This document shows, in pieces, positions 6,617 through 15,972 of a DNA stretch of 64,000 nt. The position numbers were made by a program, and so were the translations under genes. Within the stretch, counting starts at the first letter, position 1; every line of letters starts with the position of its first letter. This DNA is from Mucilaginibacter sp. L196 (GTDB taxonomy: Bacteria; Bacteroidota; Bacteroidia; Sphingobacteriales; Sphingobacteriaceae), in assembly GCF_009765905.1 (NCBI RefSeq), contig NZ_LMUO01000006.1, positions 389,661-453,660 on the forward strand. The letters are read 5' to 3'. The notes beneath the pieces are model-generated. The model did not search any database. It was not told where the DNA came from and worked only from the letters and a program-made list of their open reading frames with translations.

Positions 6617-9118
6617 TTACCTTATACCATAAAATATCCTAATCCCCTGTATGTATTTCTGGCTCCCTTCGTAAGATACGCCGTAATCAATCCGGAAGAT
6701 CAATCGCTGTAAGCCTACATAAAACTCGGAGTAATTCAGTTGGCCTTTTTCGGTTAAATAGTTGGCACCCACAATTTCTTCCAGTTTGAGCTTACGCAGG
6801 AATGGTATATTATTTAATAACACTCCCGAGAAGTTATGCTGGTAATGCGCTTCTATAAATGCATTATCAGTACTAAAAGTATAAAAAGGCAGGAAATGGA
6901 AACTACCGACATAGGTAGGATCGAAAGTGGTACCCTGGTTACCTAAAAAGTGATTATAATCAGGGAAATAAATTTTGCTATTATTAAAGAAATCTCCGGC
7001 AGTTACCGAGAATGATGAATAACCAAACACCCCTATCGGGATTGCGCTTTGGGCGATGTTTAATGATCCGAAGCTATAATCAACATCAGACCCTAACAGG
7101 TTATTTATACCCTGGCGATAGCTTACCGTAACAACCGGGTATTTTGATGGTAAGTTAATTTTTTGTGTAGGCGTGGTAATATACTGCTGATCAAACGATA
7201 ACCTGAACGAGGTGAAAAATGTAAGCGCCTGGTTCTCGGGGAACAATACGGAGCGGTCGTCCGCCGGGGCATCCGGAACGCCGGGAATATCTGATTTCAG
7301 CGGGTTGTTTGAGGTATATTGCCTGTTGCTAAAAGTTTCGATGTGGTTATATGAGGTATTATATAATTGGGTACGGTCAGCATAACTTAAACTGGTTGTC
7401 CACAAAACACCATTGGCAAGTTCGCGCTGGTAACCAAAGTTACCATACTTCGATTTATAATATTTAACGTAGTTACGCTCGCTTAATAGCGTACTTAAAG
7501 TATTAAAATACAGCGACCGCGTACCCACATTATTCAAATCCAAAATATCGCTGCCAAAACCACCAAAAAACTTGGCGTTATGGAACGGGTCGTAATTATA
7601 ATCGCCATTAATATTAGCGGTAAACATTTTATTGGAAAAGCCATAGCGAACATTAGGCGTGGCATCCCATGATTGAAAATCATTGAGTTTGTGGGAGTAT
7701 TTAGCTTCAAGATTTAATCCATATCCTTCAACTGTGTTATAAAAGAATGTTTGAATAAAGGGGTACAGGTAAACAGAATCACGACCGCTTTTATAGGTAG
7801 AGCTGTGCCCAAATACGATGTATGGCAGAATCAACAACCTGTTATTGGAATGCTGGGCAGAATCGAGATAAGCCTTCGATCGTTTAAGTCTGCTTACACT
7901 GTCTTTTTTATAATAATCCCTTTGCTCCTGCCAGGTTAAGGGAATAGGACGCTTGGATGCCCAATATGCTGAATCTTTTGTATTTGACGCAGTATCATAT
8001 TTTAATATCTCCCCTGTAAAGTAGCGATCCGGAAAATTAGGTTTTAGGTTATAGTTATTATAAATAGCATCATAATATCCCCCAAATTTAAACCCTAATA
8101 CTTTGCCCGAGAAGGTATATTGTGCCGATACGGGCTGCCAAACGCTATCTGTTATGGGTATGTATTGCTGACTAACCTCCAGCGTATCAATAAAACTAAG
8201 GCCATTATCTTTATTAGTCAGCATCAAATCAACACTATAAATACGCCAGTCGCCCTCCAGAATATAAATATTGCCTTTAAATGTAGCTGAATGATCCAGC
8301 CTTGGCGCAACCTGTATCTTATCAATCACGCGCCCATTTTCATTAGTGGTACCAACCAGTTTATACTTGTAATATTTAAATCCGTTGTAAGCCACCGGCG
8401 ATACAAATCCATGGTCGCTTACGCCGTTTAGGTAAAATATATTTTTGTAAAAATTAACCTGCAGATCTGATGCTTTATTAAAGCCGAATGTTGGGTTTAA
8501 GCCAACTGTTTTAGTCGCTATAGTAACTTCCTTTATTCTATTTGGTTGCTGAAAGTTGAAGTTTGAAATAGATTCTGTTTGAAATAAAATCCCCCTGCCA
8601 AGCGAATCCAGATCGAGCGTGTTACGCACCTGCCTGCCCATAAAGGCCTTTGGCGCGCCCAATAGGCGTTGCACACCTTTAACATAAGCCGCTACAGAAT
8701 ATTCCTGAACTTCGTTTAAGTAATATTCGCGTTTGGCTATTACCCGGCGCATAATATCATTCGCGGCAGTATCTGTTTTAAGGCGCTTGCCTTGTACAAC
8801 CACTGTCTTCAGGTTAAAAATCTCATCTTCCAACTGCACGTTATGTGCCATATTGCGGTTGACGATAGTTACGCTTTCAACCCGTTCCTTATATCCTACA
8901 AAACGATAAATAACATGATACGTACCCGGATTTAACTTAAACTGATAGCTGCCGCTCTCATTAGCGGTTGTGCCATAAGTAGTGTTGCGTATATAAACCG
9001 AAGTAAAAGATATGGGGTGGTTTTGAGCATCGGTTACTCTGCCCGAAAGTATATATTGTTGAGCTGATGCCTTAAAAGTAAGCAGTGTTATAAAAACAAA
9101 TAGTAGTTTTTTCTTCAT
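6617..9118 (-). CDS. DUF5686 outer-membrane protein with carboxypeptidase-regulatory-like domain
   Basis: An 833-residue exported protein. Residues 1-19 are a signal peptide ending KASAQ. Residues about 20-110 form a CarboxypepD_reg-like beta-sandwich (YILSGRVTDAQNHPISFTSVYIRNT is its hallmark), followed by the large DUF5686 region rich in aromatic and beta-strand-like segments, and the chain ends in Phe/Arg-containing strands (IDYGVSY, IRIFYGIR) as outer-membrane barrels do. The family is widespread and single- or low-copy in Bacteroidota and of unknown function; surface or outer-membrane localisation is inferred. It is transcribed alone, divergent from kbl. Confidence 0.88.
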   Translation of the reverse strand: MKKKLLFVFITLLTFKASAQQYILSGRVTDAQNHPISFTSVYIRNTTYGTTANESGSYQFKLNPGTYHVIYRFVGYKERVESVTIVNRNMAHNVQLEDEIFNLKTVVVQGKRLKTDTAANDIMRRVIAKREYYLNEVQEYSVAAYVKGVQRLLGAPKAFMGRQVRNTLDLDSLGRGILFQTESISNFNFQQPNRIKEVTIATKTVGLNPTFGFNKASDLQVNFYKNIFYLNGVSDHGFVSPVAYNGFKYYKYKLVGTTNENGRVIDKIQVAPRLDHSATFKGNIYILEGDWRIYSVDLMLTNKDNGLSFIDTLEVSQQYIPITDSVWQPVSAQYTFSGKVLGFKFGGYYDAIYNNYNLKPNFPDRYFTGEILKYDTASNTKDSAYWASKRPIPLTWQEQRDYYKKDSVSRLKRSKAYLDSAQHSNNRLLILPYIVFGHSSTYKSGRDSVYLYPFIQTFFYNTVEGYGLNLEAKYSHKLNDFQSWDATPNVRYGFSNKMFTANINGDYNYDPFHNAKFFGGFGSDILDLNNVGTRSLYFNTLSTLLSERNYVKYYKSKYGNFGYQRELANGVLWTTSLSYADRTQLYNTSYNHIETFSNRQYTSNNPLKSDIPGVPDAPADDRSVLFPENQALTFFTSFRLSFDQQYITTPTQKINLPSKYPVVTVSYRQGINNLLGSDVDYSFGSLNIAQSAIPIGVFGYSSFSVTAGDFFNNSKIYFPDYNHFLGNQGTTFDPTYVGSFHFLPFYTFSTDNAFIEAHYQHNFSGVLLNNIPFLRKLKLEEIVGANYLTEKGQLNYSEFYVGLQRLIFRIDYGVSYEGSQKYIQGIRIFYGIR

Positions 9119-9219
9119 GGTAGTCCCTCATAAAATGGATTTACCGCTATAAATGTTTGATTAAGCGTGTAATATATTTTTTAAGATGAATTTAAACTGG
9201 CGTTTTGCGGGTTTATGCT

Positions 9220-9227
9220 TAATTTTG
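9220..9227 (+). promoter_or_regulatory. Bacteroidota -7 promoter element for kbl
   Basis: TAATTTTG fits TAnnTTTG and ends 20 nt before the kbl start codon. No TTTG -33 element lies at the usual 19-21 nt distance. Confidence 0.55.
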
Positions 9228-9247
9228 CACTCTTTGATAAATTTATT

Positions 9248-10438
9248 ATGTACAACACCTTAAAACCCGTTTTGCAGCAGGAACTTGCCGAGATTGAAAA
9301 AGCCGGGCTATACAAACGCGAACGCATTATTACCTCGCCGCAAGGCGCTGATATTACCGTGCAAGGCGGCAAAGAAGTAATAAACTTTTGCGCCAACAAT
9401 TACCTGGGCCTGTCATCAAACCCCGAAGTTATTGAGGCTGCTAAAGCTGTGATGGACACGCATGGGTACGGACTATCGTCTGTACGTTTTATTTGCGGCA
9501 CGCAGGATATACATAAAGAACTGGAACAAAAGATAGCTGAATTTTTAGGCACCGAAGATACCATACTTTACGCCGCGGCATTTGATGCTAACGGCGGTGT
9601 TTTTGAACCTTTATTCAACGATCAGGATGCTATCATATCTGATGAGTTGAACCACGCATCCATCATTGATGGGGTACGTTTATGCAAAGCCCAACGCCAG
9701 CGTTATAAACACGATGACATGGCTGATCTGGAAGTTAAACTACAGGAAACAGCCTCTTGCCGCCACCGCATCATCGTTACCGATGGTGCATTCAGCATGG
9801 ATGGAACCATTGCCCAGCTGGATAAAATTTGTGAGCTGGCCGAAAAATATAATGCGTTGGTGATGATAGATGAGAGCCATTGCTCAGGTTTTATGGGTAA
9901 AACTGGTCGCGGCACGCATGAGCATCATAACGTAATGGGTAAAATCGACATTATTACCGGCACTTTAGGTAAGGCCTTAGGCGGTGCATCAGGCGGTTTT
10001 ACCTCGGGCCGAAAAGAAATTATTGATATGCTGCGCCAGCGTTCACGCCCGTACTTATTCTCTAATACACTTGCCCCTGCTATTACCGGCGCTTCCATAG
10101 CGGTGTTGAATATGTTGAGTAAAACCACAGATCTGCGTGATAAACTGGAAAAAAACACACTTTATTTCCGCAAAAAAATGACGGAAGTGGGCTTCGATAT
10201 AAAACCGGGTGTACACCCCATTGTACCGGTTATGCTTTATGATGCTAAATTAGCCCAGGAATTTGCCGCTAAAATGCTTGATGAAGGTATTTACGTTATC
10301 GGTTTTTATTATCCGGTAGTACCACAAGGCAAGGCACGTATCCGCGTACAAATATCTGCCGCGCACGAACTGGAGCATCTGGATAAAGCTATTGCCGCAT
10401 TCAGCAAAGTAGGTAAAGAATTAGGAGTGTTAAAATAA
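9248..10438 (+). CDS. kbl: Glycine C-acetyltransferase (2-amino-3-ketobutyrate CoA ligase)
   Basis: A 396-residue PLP enzyme of the alpha-oxoamine synthase family, which cleaves 2-amino-3-ketobutyrate with CoA to glycine and acetyl-CoA in threonine breakdown. The Schiff-base lysine is in [14 protein letters not shown] at about residue 240, with the Asp/His pocket in [12 protein letters not shown] and [11 protein letters not shown]. The length is that of E. coli Kbl (398). The start at MYNTLKPVL is chosen over the upstream Met eleven codons earlier because it aligns with the family and because the -7 element precedes it. No threonine dehydrogenase gene is adjacent. Related synthases such as serine palmitoyltransferase are less likely given the full Kbl-like core. 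Confidence 0.93.
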   Translation: MYNTLKPVLQQELAEIEKAGLYKRERIITSPQGADITVQGGKEVINFCANNYLGLSSNPEVIEAAKAVMDTHGYGLSSVRFICGTQDIHKELEQKIAEFLGTEDTILYAAAFDANGGVFEPLFNDQDAIISDELNHASIIDGVRLCKAQRQRYKHDDMADLEVKLQETASCRHRIIVTDGAFSMDGTIAQLDKICELAEKYNALVMIDESHCSGFMGKTGRGTHEHHNVMGKIDIITGTLGKALGGASGGFTSGRKEIIDMLRQRSRPYLFSNTLAPAITGASIAVLNMLSKTTDLRDKLEKNTLYFRKKMTEVGFDIKPGVHPIVPVMLYDAKLAQEFAAKMLDEGIYVIGFYYPVVPQGKARIRVQISAAHELEHLDKAIAAFSKVGKELGVLK

Positions 10439-10445
10439 TCCCTTA

Positions 10446-10530
10446 TGTCATTGCGAGCGATAGCGTGGCAATCGCGAACTTTACATAACCATCTTGCGTA
10501 CGTGCGATTGCTTCGTACCTCGCAATGACA
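10446..10530. repeat. Dispersed palindromic repeat (REP-like), copy 3
   Basis: Runs from TGTCATTGCGAGCGA to CTCGCAATGACA with the inner arms GCAATCGC and GCGATTGC. It sits between kbl and pheS and belongs to the same subtype as the copies at 1929 and 45073. Confidence 0.9.
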
Positions 10531-10569
10531 ATAGTTTAATAATTTATATAAATTGCTTGTTTTAAGATA

Positions 10570-11604
10570 ATGCAAGAAAAAATAGACCAATATACCGCTG
10601 AGATCAACGCTTTTTCACCGGCTAATGCTGATGAGTTGGAAACCTTCCGTATCAAATTTTTAGGTACCAAAGGATTGATCAAAGATCTGTTCGAAGAATT
10701 TAAAATAGTCGGGCCTGAAGAGAAACGCATTTTCGGTAAAGTACTTAACCAGTTTAAACAACTGGCCGAAGCAAAATATAATGATCTGAAAGAAAATCTT
10801 ACTTCTGAAGTGTCAACTTCGAAGTCAGAAGTCGACCTTACACTTCCCGGTGATGGTTTAAACCTTGGCTCTCGTCACCCGCTTACTTTGGTGCGTACCG
10901 AGATCATCGATATTTATAAAAGATTAGGTTTCGTAGTTGCCGAAGGCCCTGAAATTGAAGATGATTGGCATAACTTCTCTGCCCTTAATTTCCCTGAAGA
11001 ACACCCCGCACGTGATATGCAGGATACCTTCTTCATTAAAAAGAATAGCGGTCAGGATGATATTGCGTTGCGCACGCATACCTCATCGGTACAGGTACGT
11101 ATGATGGAGATGGGCAAGCCACCGTTCCGCGCTATTATGCCGGGCAGGGTTTACCGTAACGAGGCTATTTCAGCACGTGCACACTGCTTTTTTCACCAGG
11201 TAGAAGGTTTATATGTAGATGAAAATGTATCATTTGCCGATTTGAAACAGACACTATACCACTTTGTACAGGAGCTTTATGGCGAAGGCACCAAAGTACG
11301 CTTCAGGCCATCGTACTTCCCATTCACCGAACCATCGGCAGAAATGGATATTTCCTGCACCATTTGTAAAGGCGCAGGCTGTAATATGTGTAAGTACACC
11401 GGTTGGGTAGAGATTTTAGGCTGCGGCATGGTTGATCCTAATGTATTGGAAAACTGCGGGATAGACAGTAAGAAATTCACCGGCTTCGCTTTTGGCATGG
11501 GTATAGAAAGAATTGCCAACTTAAAATATGTTATACGTGATTTGCGTTTATTCTCTGAGAACGATGTTCGTTTCTTAAAACAATTCCAAACAGAGATAAT
11601 ATGA
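10570..11604 (+). CDS. pheS: Phenylalanyl-tRNA synthetase alpha subunit
   Basis: A 344-residue class II synthetase subunit which charges tRNA-Phe together with PheT. The N-terminal coiled-coil arm (residues 1-85) binds tRNA; motif 2 is seen in RNEAISARAHCFFHQVEGLYVDE and motif 3 in FAFGMGIERIANLKYVIRDLR. A Cys-rich insertion (CTICKGAGCNMCKYTGW), present in many bacterial PheS proteins, is intact. pheT is not in the window. The stop codon overlaps the start of the next gene in ATGA, so a Rieske-like lipoprotein is translationally coupled to pheS. Confidence 0.97.
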   Translation: MQEKIDQYTAEINAFSPANADELETFRIKFLGTKGLIKDLFEEFKIVGPEEKRIFGKVLNQFKQLAEAKYNDLKENLTSEVSTSKSEVDLTLPGDGLNLGSRHPLTLVRTEIIDIYKRLGFVVAEGPEIEDDWHNFSALNFPEEHPARDMQDTFFIKKNSGQDDIALRTHTSSVQVRMMEMGKPPFRAIMPGRVYRNEAISARAHCFFHQVEGLYVDENVSFADLKQTLYHFVQELYGEGTKVRFRPSYFPFTEPSAEMDISCTICKGAGCNMCKYTGWVEILGCGMVDPNVLENCGIDSKKFTGFAFGMGIERIANLKYVIRDLRLFSENDVRFLKQFQTEII

Positions 11605-12014
11605 AGTTAATTTACGCATTTGCTACTATGGCCGTACTGTTTTCATCATGCGGTAAAAACTCCGACCCCATTCCAAATGTGGCCGTAAATTTTGAAGCCC
11701 CGTTAACAGATCCCCGCCTGGCGGGACTTACAGCCGGTGGCGGTGTAGTATTTTTGGCGAATTATGGTGTAGCTGGCATAATCCTGTATCATGAGCCCGA
11801 TGGCAGCTATGCAGCTTATGACCGTTGCAGCAGTTATCAACCTGAAAAAAAATGCGCGGTAACACTTGACTCTGACCACTTAACGGTTACTGACCCATGC
11901 AGTGGATCAAAGTTTTCACTGGCCGATGGTAGCCCCGTTAAAGCTCCTGCTACGTATTCACTTAAATCATATTATGTAACTGTCGCTAATTATGAGATAT
12001 TTGTATCAAACTGA
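11601..12014 (+). CDS. Rieske-fold lipoprotein lacking cluster ligands
   Basis: A 137-residue lipoprotein (lipobox LFSSC, Cys17). The C-terminal half follows the Rieske pattern: AAYDRCSSYQPEKKCAV corresponds to box 1 and TDPCSGSKFSLADGSPVKAPATYSLKSY to box 2 and the following G-x-PA-L-Y strand. However the two His ligands are replaced by Ser, and the first Cys of the usual CPCHGS is Asp98, so a 2Fe-2S cluster cannot be held in the normal way. Cys76, Cys85 and Cys100 remain, possibly as disulfide partners. It overlaps pheS by four bases and is followed three bases later by a TetR gene. Function unknown; the fold assignment is from motif spacing by eye. Confidence 0.68.
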   Translation: MKLIYAFATMAVLFSSCGKNSDPIPNVAVNFEAPLTDPRLAGLTAGGGVVFLANYGVAGIILYHEPDGSYAAYDRCSSYQPEKKCAVTLDSDHLTVTDPCSGSKFSLADGSPVKAPATYSLKSYYVTVANYEIFVSN

Positions 12015-12017
12015 TGC

Positions 12018-12599
12018 ATGGAAGCTGATAAAATAAAGGAAAGTATTAAACGGGCTGCTCAGGAGCTCTTCAGAAAGTTCGGTTACCATAAAACCAGCGT
12101 TAACGAGATAGCTAAGAAAGCCAAAATTGCCAAAGCCACTATTTACAAGTATTTTGATAGTAAAGAGGCTGTTCTGCACGCCCTATTAATGGACTATATC
12201 AAAGTAAGTGTTGACGATTTGATACACGTTAACACCGCCGACATGGGCGAAGAAGCGCAGCTTAACAACCTGATCATGAAGACCTGTCGCCTTTCCTACA
12301 CCATCTGTAACGAATTCATCGGCTGGGATTTCATTCGTGAATCAACCAACTCGCAGGAGTTCCTTAAAAGATTATCAAACGAATTGGAGGACTTGTTGAT
12401 CCATGCCTTTTCGCAGTTAAACGGCATCCGCAAGCACGAAGCTTACTTGCAAAAACTACGTTTTTTGGTTAAATGCAGCAAAAGCATCGTTTTCAGCTTC
12501 GCATTTACCTCAGTTAGCGATTCCGATATACGCAAAAACTTCGTATCCTTTCAAAAAGAGATACTCCCTTACCTGGTTAAAGCTGCCATCACTATTTAA
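12018..12599 (+). CDS. TetR/AcrR-family transcriptional regulator
   Basis: A 193-residue regulator. The N-terminal helix-turn-helix is clear (residues about 8-55: AAQELFRKFGYHKTSVNEIAKKAKIAKATIYKYFDSKEAVL), and the rest is an all-helical ligand domain without recognisable motif. It starts three bases after the preceding lipoprotein gene, so it is probably co-transcribed with pheS and the Rieske-like gene. The ligand is unknown. Confidence 0.93.
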   Translation: MEADKIKESIKRAAQELFRKFGYHKTSVNEIAKKAKIAKATIYKYFDSKEAVLHALLMDYIKVSVDDLIHVNTADMGEEAQLNNLIMKTCRLSYTICNEFIGWDFIRESTNSQEFLKRLSNELEDLLIHAFSQLNGIRKHEAYLQKLRFLVKCSKSIVFSFAFTSVSDSDIRKNFVSFQKEILPYLVKAAITI

Positions 12600-12640
12600 T
12601 AGTTGTACTGCACAGTAGTACTTGAGTTAGGTGTAGTGGC

Positions 12641-12708
12641 TGTCATCCTGCATAGTCGAAGGGTTAGCGCAGAGGCCCGCCCACATACTTCGACTACGCT
12701 CAGTATGC
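12641..12708. repeat. Dispersed palindromic repeat (REP-like), degenerate copy
   Basis: TGTCATCCTGCATAGTCGAAGG at the left and CTTCGACTACGCTCAGTATG at the right form an imperfect inverted repeat of the CTTCGA subtype, as at 17560 and 44987. It lies between the TetR gene and the next membrane protein. Confidence 0.75.
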
Positions 12709-12856
12709 CCCCCCCTTTGATTTTTCCGAATATCTCCTATGATAAAAATACCCACCACAGGCTGAATCCAATAAATTCTCCCTGCTGACAAACCTCTGTC
12801 AGCACTATTACCAATTTAATTCCCGAAATTTGGAGGGTACCGAAACAATCACCGCA

Positions 12857-13867
12857 ATGACAATATCACCCGCCGCCGTACACAAAAACATCTGGTTCGC
12901 TTTATTAAGCGCACTTTGTATCCTTGCAATCGGATTATTCCTCATGCACAAAGTCGCCCCGCTTCATCAGGACGCGGTAGCCAGCGGTTTCCTGTTCGAT
13001 ATGGTGATTACATTCCCGGTTGCATGGTATTTTTTGGTGATCCGTCCGCTTAAACTGCGTAAGTGGAGTATCTTATTGGTTATAACTTGTTGCTGCACGG
13101 TAGCCTATCTTATTCTGCCTGCCCATCAACGCCACTATATTTTGCAGCTACGCGAATTGATCGCCCTGCCCGAAGTTACCCTGCTCATCTACACCCTCAG
13201 CAAAATCAGGCATATCAGGCGCGAATACTGCCAGTTGCAAGCCACCCTGCCCGATGTAGCCTACAACCTGCCCCAAAGCATGGCCACCGTAATGGGCAAT
13301 ACCACCGCGATAAAAATAATCGCTTCTGAACTTACCATATTATGTTTCGGCCTCTTCTTCTGGAAGAAACAACCGGCCATAACCGCATCCCACCGCTTCA
13401 GCATCCACCGAGAAATTGCTTATGCCAGCCTTTTCGGGGTAATCATATCTGTTTGCGCTATTGAGCTGGTTGCCTTCCACCTGTTCTTATTACATTACAG
13501 CCACATCACCGCATTTATCGTAACCATCCTCAGCATATACGGCACCCTATTCCTCATCGGCGATTTCGCCGCCATCATCCAAAGCCCTGTGCTTATCCTG
13601 CAAGATCAAATATTACTCCGCACCGGCCTCCGCTGGCGTGCATTGGTCGATACCAGTAACATCGCCTCCACCCAAAAAGTAACCGACAGCTTTGAACCCG
13701 CCCCATCCTGCTTCAACGGCGGACTTATGAAAAACCGTGTAAACATCCTATTCACCTTCACCCAACCTATACAAATAGAGCGACTGTACCGTAAACCCAT
13801 CACCACCACCCAAATAGTAATGACTATTGATGAGGCAGAAGAATTAATGGCGGTAATTAGGGCTTGA
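12857..13867 (+). CDS. Uncharacterised polytopic membrane protein
   Basis: A 336-residue protein I do not recognise. The only ATG is at 12857; the frame has a TTG 27 bases upstream. Segments that look membrane-spanning occur near residues 12-32, 45-60, 73-88, 166-180, 200-225 and 232-255, so it appears to have about six or seven helices, followed by a soluble C-terminal domain of about 80 residues (containing ILFTFTQPIQIERLY). Codons are richer in C-ending forms than in the neighbours. It is downstream of a TetR gene but separated by 250 bases including a repeat, so co-regulation is not obvious. Confidence 0.7.
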   Translation: MTISPAAVHKNIWFALLSALCILAIGLFLMHKVAPLHQDAVASGFLFDMVITFPVAWYFLVIRPLKLRKWSILLVITCCCTVAYLILPAHQRHYILQLRELIALPEVTLLIYTLSKIRHIRREYCQLQATLPDVAYNLPQSMATVMGNTTAIKIIASELTILCFGLFFWKKQPAITASHRFSIHREIAYASLFGVIISVCAIELVAFHLFLLHYSHITAFIVTILSIYGTLFLIGDFAAIIQSPVLILQDQILLRTGLRWRALVDTSNIASTQKVTDSFEPAPSCFNGGLMKNRVNILFTFTQPIQIERLYRKPITTTQIVMTIDEAEELMAVIRA

Positions 13868-13887
13868 AATGATAAAAGAACGGGGCC

Positions 13888-13923
13888 GTCATGCAGCGTA
13901 GTCGAAGTATGAGCGCAAAGGCC
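13888..13923. repeat. Half copy of the CTTCGA palindromic repeat
   Basis: GTCATGCAGCGTAGTCGAAG and the following GCGCAAAGGCC resemble the left arm of the dispersed repeat, without a right arm; a terminator hairpin follows. Confidence 0.6.
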
Positions 13924-13946
13924 TAACCGCCTAATTGAAGTAAATA

Positions 13947-13979
13947 AGATTTACGAAGTTTTAAAAACTTCGTAAATCT
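13947..13979. terminator. Bidirectional terminator hairpin
   Basis: A perfect 15-bp stem (AGATTTACGAAGTTT with its complement) and a three-base loop lie between two convergent genes. The stem ends with A and T runs on both sides, as in a bidirectional terminator. A near-identical hairpin is at 48606-48638 in the same convergent setting. Confidence 0.85.
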
Positions 13980-13993
13980 GACAGAGCTGTTGA

Positions 13994-14851
13994 TTAAGTC
14001 GTTTCCGCCAATTTCAACACCCGTTTCCGTAAAACGGAAGGTCTTGATTTATGGTGCTTATTAAAGTAATTTGATAGGTGGCTTTCGTCAGTAAAGCCAA
14101 ATTCGGCGGCTATTTGTTTCATATTAACCTGCCCGCTGTTTATTCGCTTTTCAATAAGCTTTGTACGGTAGTTGTTGATGTAATCGCGATAAGTGATCTC
14201 AAAGTTTCGTTTAAAATAACCGCTGAAATAATTTATGGATATATTAAAATGCTCCGCCACATGCCTGGCCTGGTATTTTTGCGGATCGTAAATATTTTCG
14301 TGCAGATATGAAATAAGCGCTTCCTTTTTTGGCAAACCATTATCAATGCGCTCGTCAAGTTTTAGGATAACCTCTTTTATCAACCCAAAAATCGATAGCA
14401 ATTGCTGGTACACAAAAGGCGATGATGCTGGGTTTTTATATTTATTGTATAAAATAATATTGTCTATAGCGTTGTGCAATATTGTTTTATACGGCTCCTC
14501 AAACTCAAGTTTAATCTCTTTTAATAATTTTTGTCGCATCACCAGTTCGGGCACTATGGTAAAGGATTCGTTAAAAGATGTATGGCTCTGATGCTTAAAA
14601 TAGCTATCCGTAAACTTGATCATAATGAACCGGGTAATTTCATTTATCCGGAAATGGTGCTGATCCTCCTGCGATATCACAAACAGATCACCAGCGCTAT
14701 AAGGCATACTGATGTCATTAAGTACATGCACCCCATTGCCTGAATAGATGTACACCAGCTCATAATAAGTATGCGCGTGAACAGGCAGGTGATAAACCAT
14801 CTCTTCAAAATCGCTGACTAGTAAGGTATCGTATTGCTTTAACCTGCTCAT
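13994..14851 (-). CDS. AraC-family regulator with cupin-like sensor domain
   Basis: A 285-residue AraC/XylS regulator when started at MSRLKQYD. The N-terminal half is a cupin-type sensor (HAHTYYELVYIYSGNGVHVL), the C-terminal 100 residues carry two helix-turn-helix motifs (ARHVAEHFNISINYFSGYFKRNFEITYRDYINNYR and MKQIAAEFGFTDESHLSNYFNKHH). The sensor type is often linked to sugar-like ligands. Its target is not visible; the next gene (14947) is divergent. Confidence 0.92.
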   Translation of the reverse strand: MSRLKQYDTLLVSDFEEMVYHLPVHAHTYYELVYIYSGNGVHVLNDISMPYSAGDLFVISQEDQHHFRINEITRFIMIKFTDSYFKHQSHTSFNESFTIVPELVMRQKLLKEIKLEFEEPYKTILHNAIDNIILYNKYKNPASSPFVYQQLLSIFGLIKEVILKLDERIDNGLPKKEALISYLHENIYDPQKYQARHVAEHFNISINYFSGYFKRNFEITYRDYINNYRTKLIEKRINSGQVNMKQIAAEFGFTDESHLSNYFNKHHKSRPSVLRKRVLKLAETT

Positions 14852-14946
14852 GCTATAAATATACAAGTTAATATCAAATTAGTACAAGTATAAGATTATC
14901 AATAAAACTGAACTTTGTATACGTTCACTCATCAATTTTATACCCC

Positions 14947-15321
14947 ATGACCACATATTATTATCAGCCGTTACCCGATCTTCCCCAATCATTGCTAACC
15001 TATTTTACTCAGCAAGGTTACCCACTCTCACTTAAAAAAAAGTATATCATAGCGCAGATATTAGCTTTAAACACAGATACAGATATTGACCTGTTGTTAT
15101 ATAAAATAGGCGCTTATTGCAGCAGTATAAGCCGCTCAAGTGTTTACCTGGTATTACAATGGATGGTTGCCAATGATTTGGCAATAAAAACCGTTTATAA
15201 CGATGATCTGAAAGTTTATTATAAAGCGAATACTGAAAAGTTAATCAGCATGCATTTACCCCCCTTGGTAGAGGTGGCCGATTTTGAGCCTCGCTCTCAC
15301 TCCTTTGTAACGGGCGTTTAA
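14947..15321 (+). CDS. Short Fur-like winged-helix protein
   Basis: A 124-residue protein whose middle (about residues 28-85) resembles the N-terminal DNA-binding domain of Fur: KKKYIIAQILAL, then SISRSSVYLVLQWMVANDLAIKTVYND, which has the STVYRTL-like recognition helix. The metal-binding C-terminal domain with its His and Cys residues is missing, and the last 35 residues hold none of the Fur metal motifs. It is either a truncated Fur paralogue or a separate winged-helix family. It is divergent from the AraC gene, with 95 bases between them. Confidence 0.55.
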   Translation: MTTYYYQPLPDLPQSLLTYFTQQGYPLSLKKKYIIAQILALNTDTDIDLLLYKIGAYCSSISRSSVYLVLQWMVANDLAIKTVYNDDLKVYYKANTEKLISMHLPPLVEVADFEPRSHSFVTGV

Positions 15322-15383
15322 AGGTTTATACCGATTAAGTATTTGTAATCAGCTAACAATATATATTTGCGCAAGCATTTCAT

Positions 15384-15758
15384 TTAAACATTCACACTCT
15401 CGTCCAGGTATTTCTGTGTAAGATTTACCAATTCATCTATATCAAAAGGTTTAGCGAGGTAGGCATCAGCCAAACTGTAACGGGCCACATTAGCAATATT
15501 CAAATCCGCCGATATCATAATAATAGGGATCTTTTTAGTATGAGGATCTGTTTTAAGGGCAAGGCACAAGTCGCCGCCCAATTTTTTGTGTAACCAATGA
15601 TCCAGAATAATAAGATCGGGGGCCAGCGCGTAAACTTCGCTGGTTTCAAGTGCTTCGGGGGCGCTCATCACGTGGATATTCATGCCTGACAATATCAGCT
15701 CAATCGTTTCCAAAATACCGGGATCATCTTCAATAATTAGCACCGTCTTTTTTATCAT
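15384..15758 (-). CDS. Stand-alone response regulator receiver domain (CheY-like)
   Basis: A 124-residue single-domain receiver. The acidic pocket (IIEDD), phospho-acceptor Asp (LIILDHWL, about residue 53), Thr/Ser switch (MISADL) and Lys (YLAKPFD) are all intact, so it should take part in phosphorelay. There is no output domain and no kinase gene next to it. Its start region carries an 11-bp tandem duplication that creates a small upstream ORF. Confidence 0.93.
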   Translation of the reverse strand: MIKKTVLIIEDDPGILETIELILSGMNIHVMSAPEALETSEVYALAPDLIILDHWLHKKLGGDLCLALKTDPHTKKIPIIMISADLNIANVARYSLADAYLAKPFDIDELVNLTQKYLDESVNV

Positions 15759-15775
15759 ACTGTTATCATACTGTT
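15754..15775. repeat. 11-bp tandem duplication over a start codon
   Basis: ATCATACTGTT occurs twice in tandem (15754-15764 and 15765-15775). Read on the minus strand, the upstream copy supplies an extra ATG and the five-codon ORF ATG-ATA-ACA-GTA-TGA whose stop overlaps the start codon of the receiver gene. Confidence 0.9.
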
Positions 15776-15972
15776 AATCATTAATTAATAGACTAATTTC
15801 TGTGGAATTTATTGTACCACAGGCTCAGTAAACACAATTACCCCATAAATGTTTACCATAATATGTTATTATTATTTCGAATTTAATTAAAACGAAATAG
15901 TTGTTTTTATAACTAAATGCGTTAACTACAGCATTAGGGATTGTAAGCCTGCCTGCGATAGGCGGGGGTTAG

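Noticed and set aside
12603..12788. Plus-strand frame of 61 codons after the TetR gene
   Set aside because: It is mostly a palindromic repeat and has a Ser/Pro/Arg-rich random composition.
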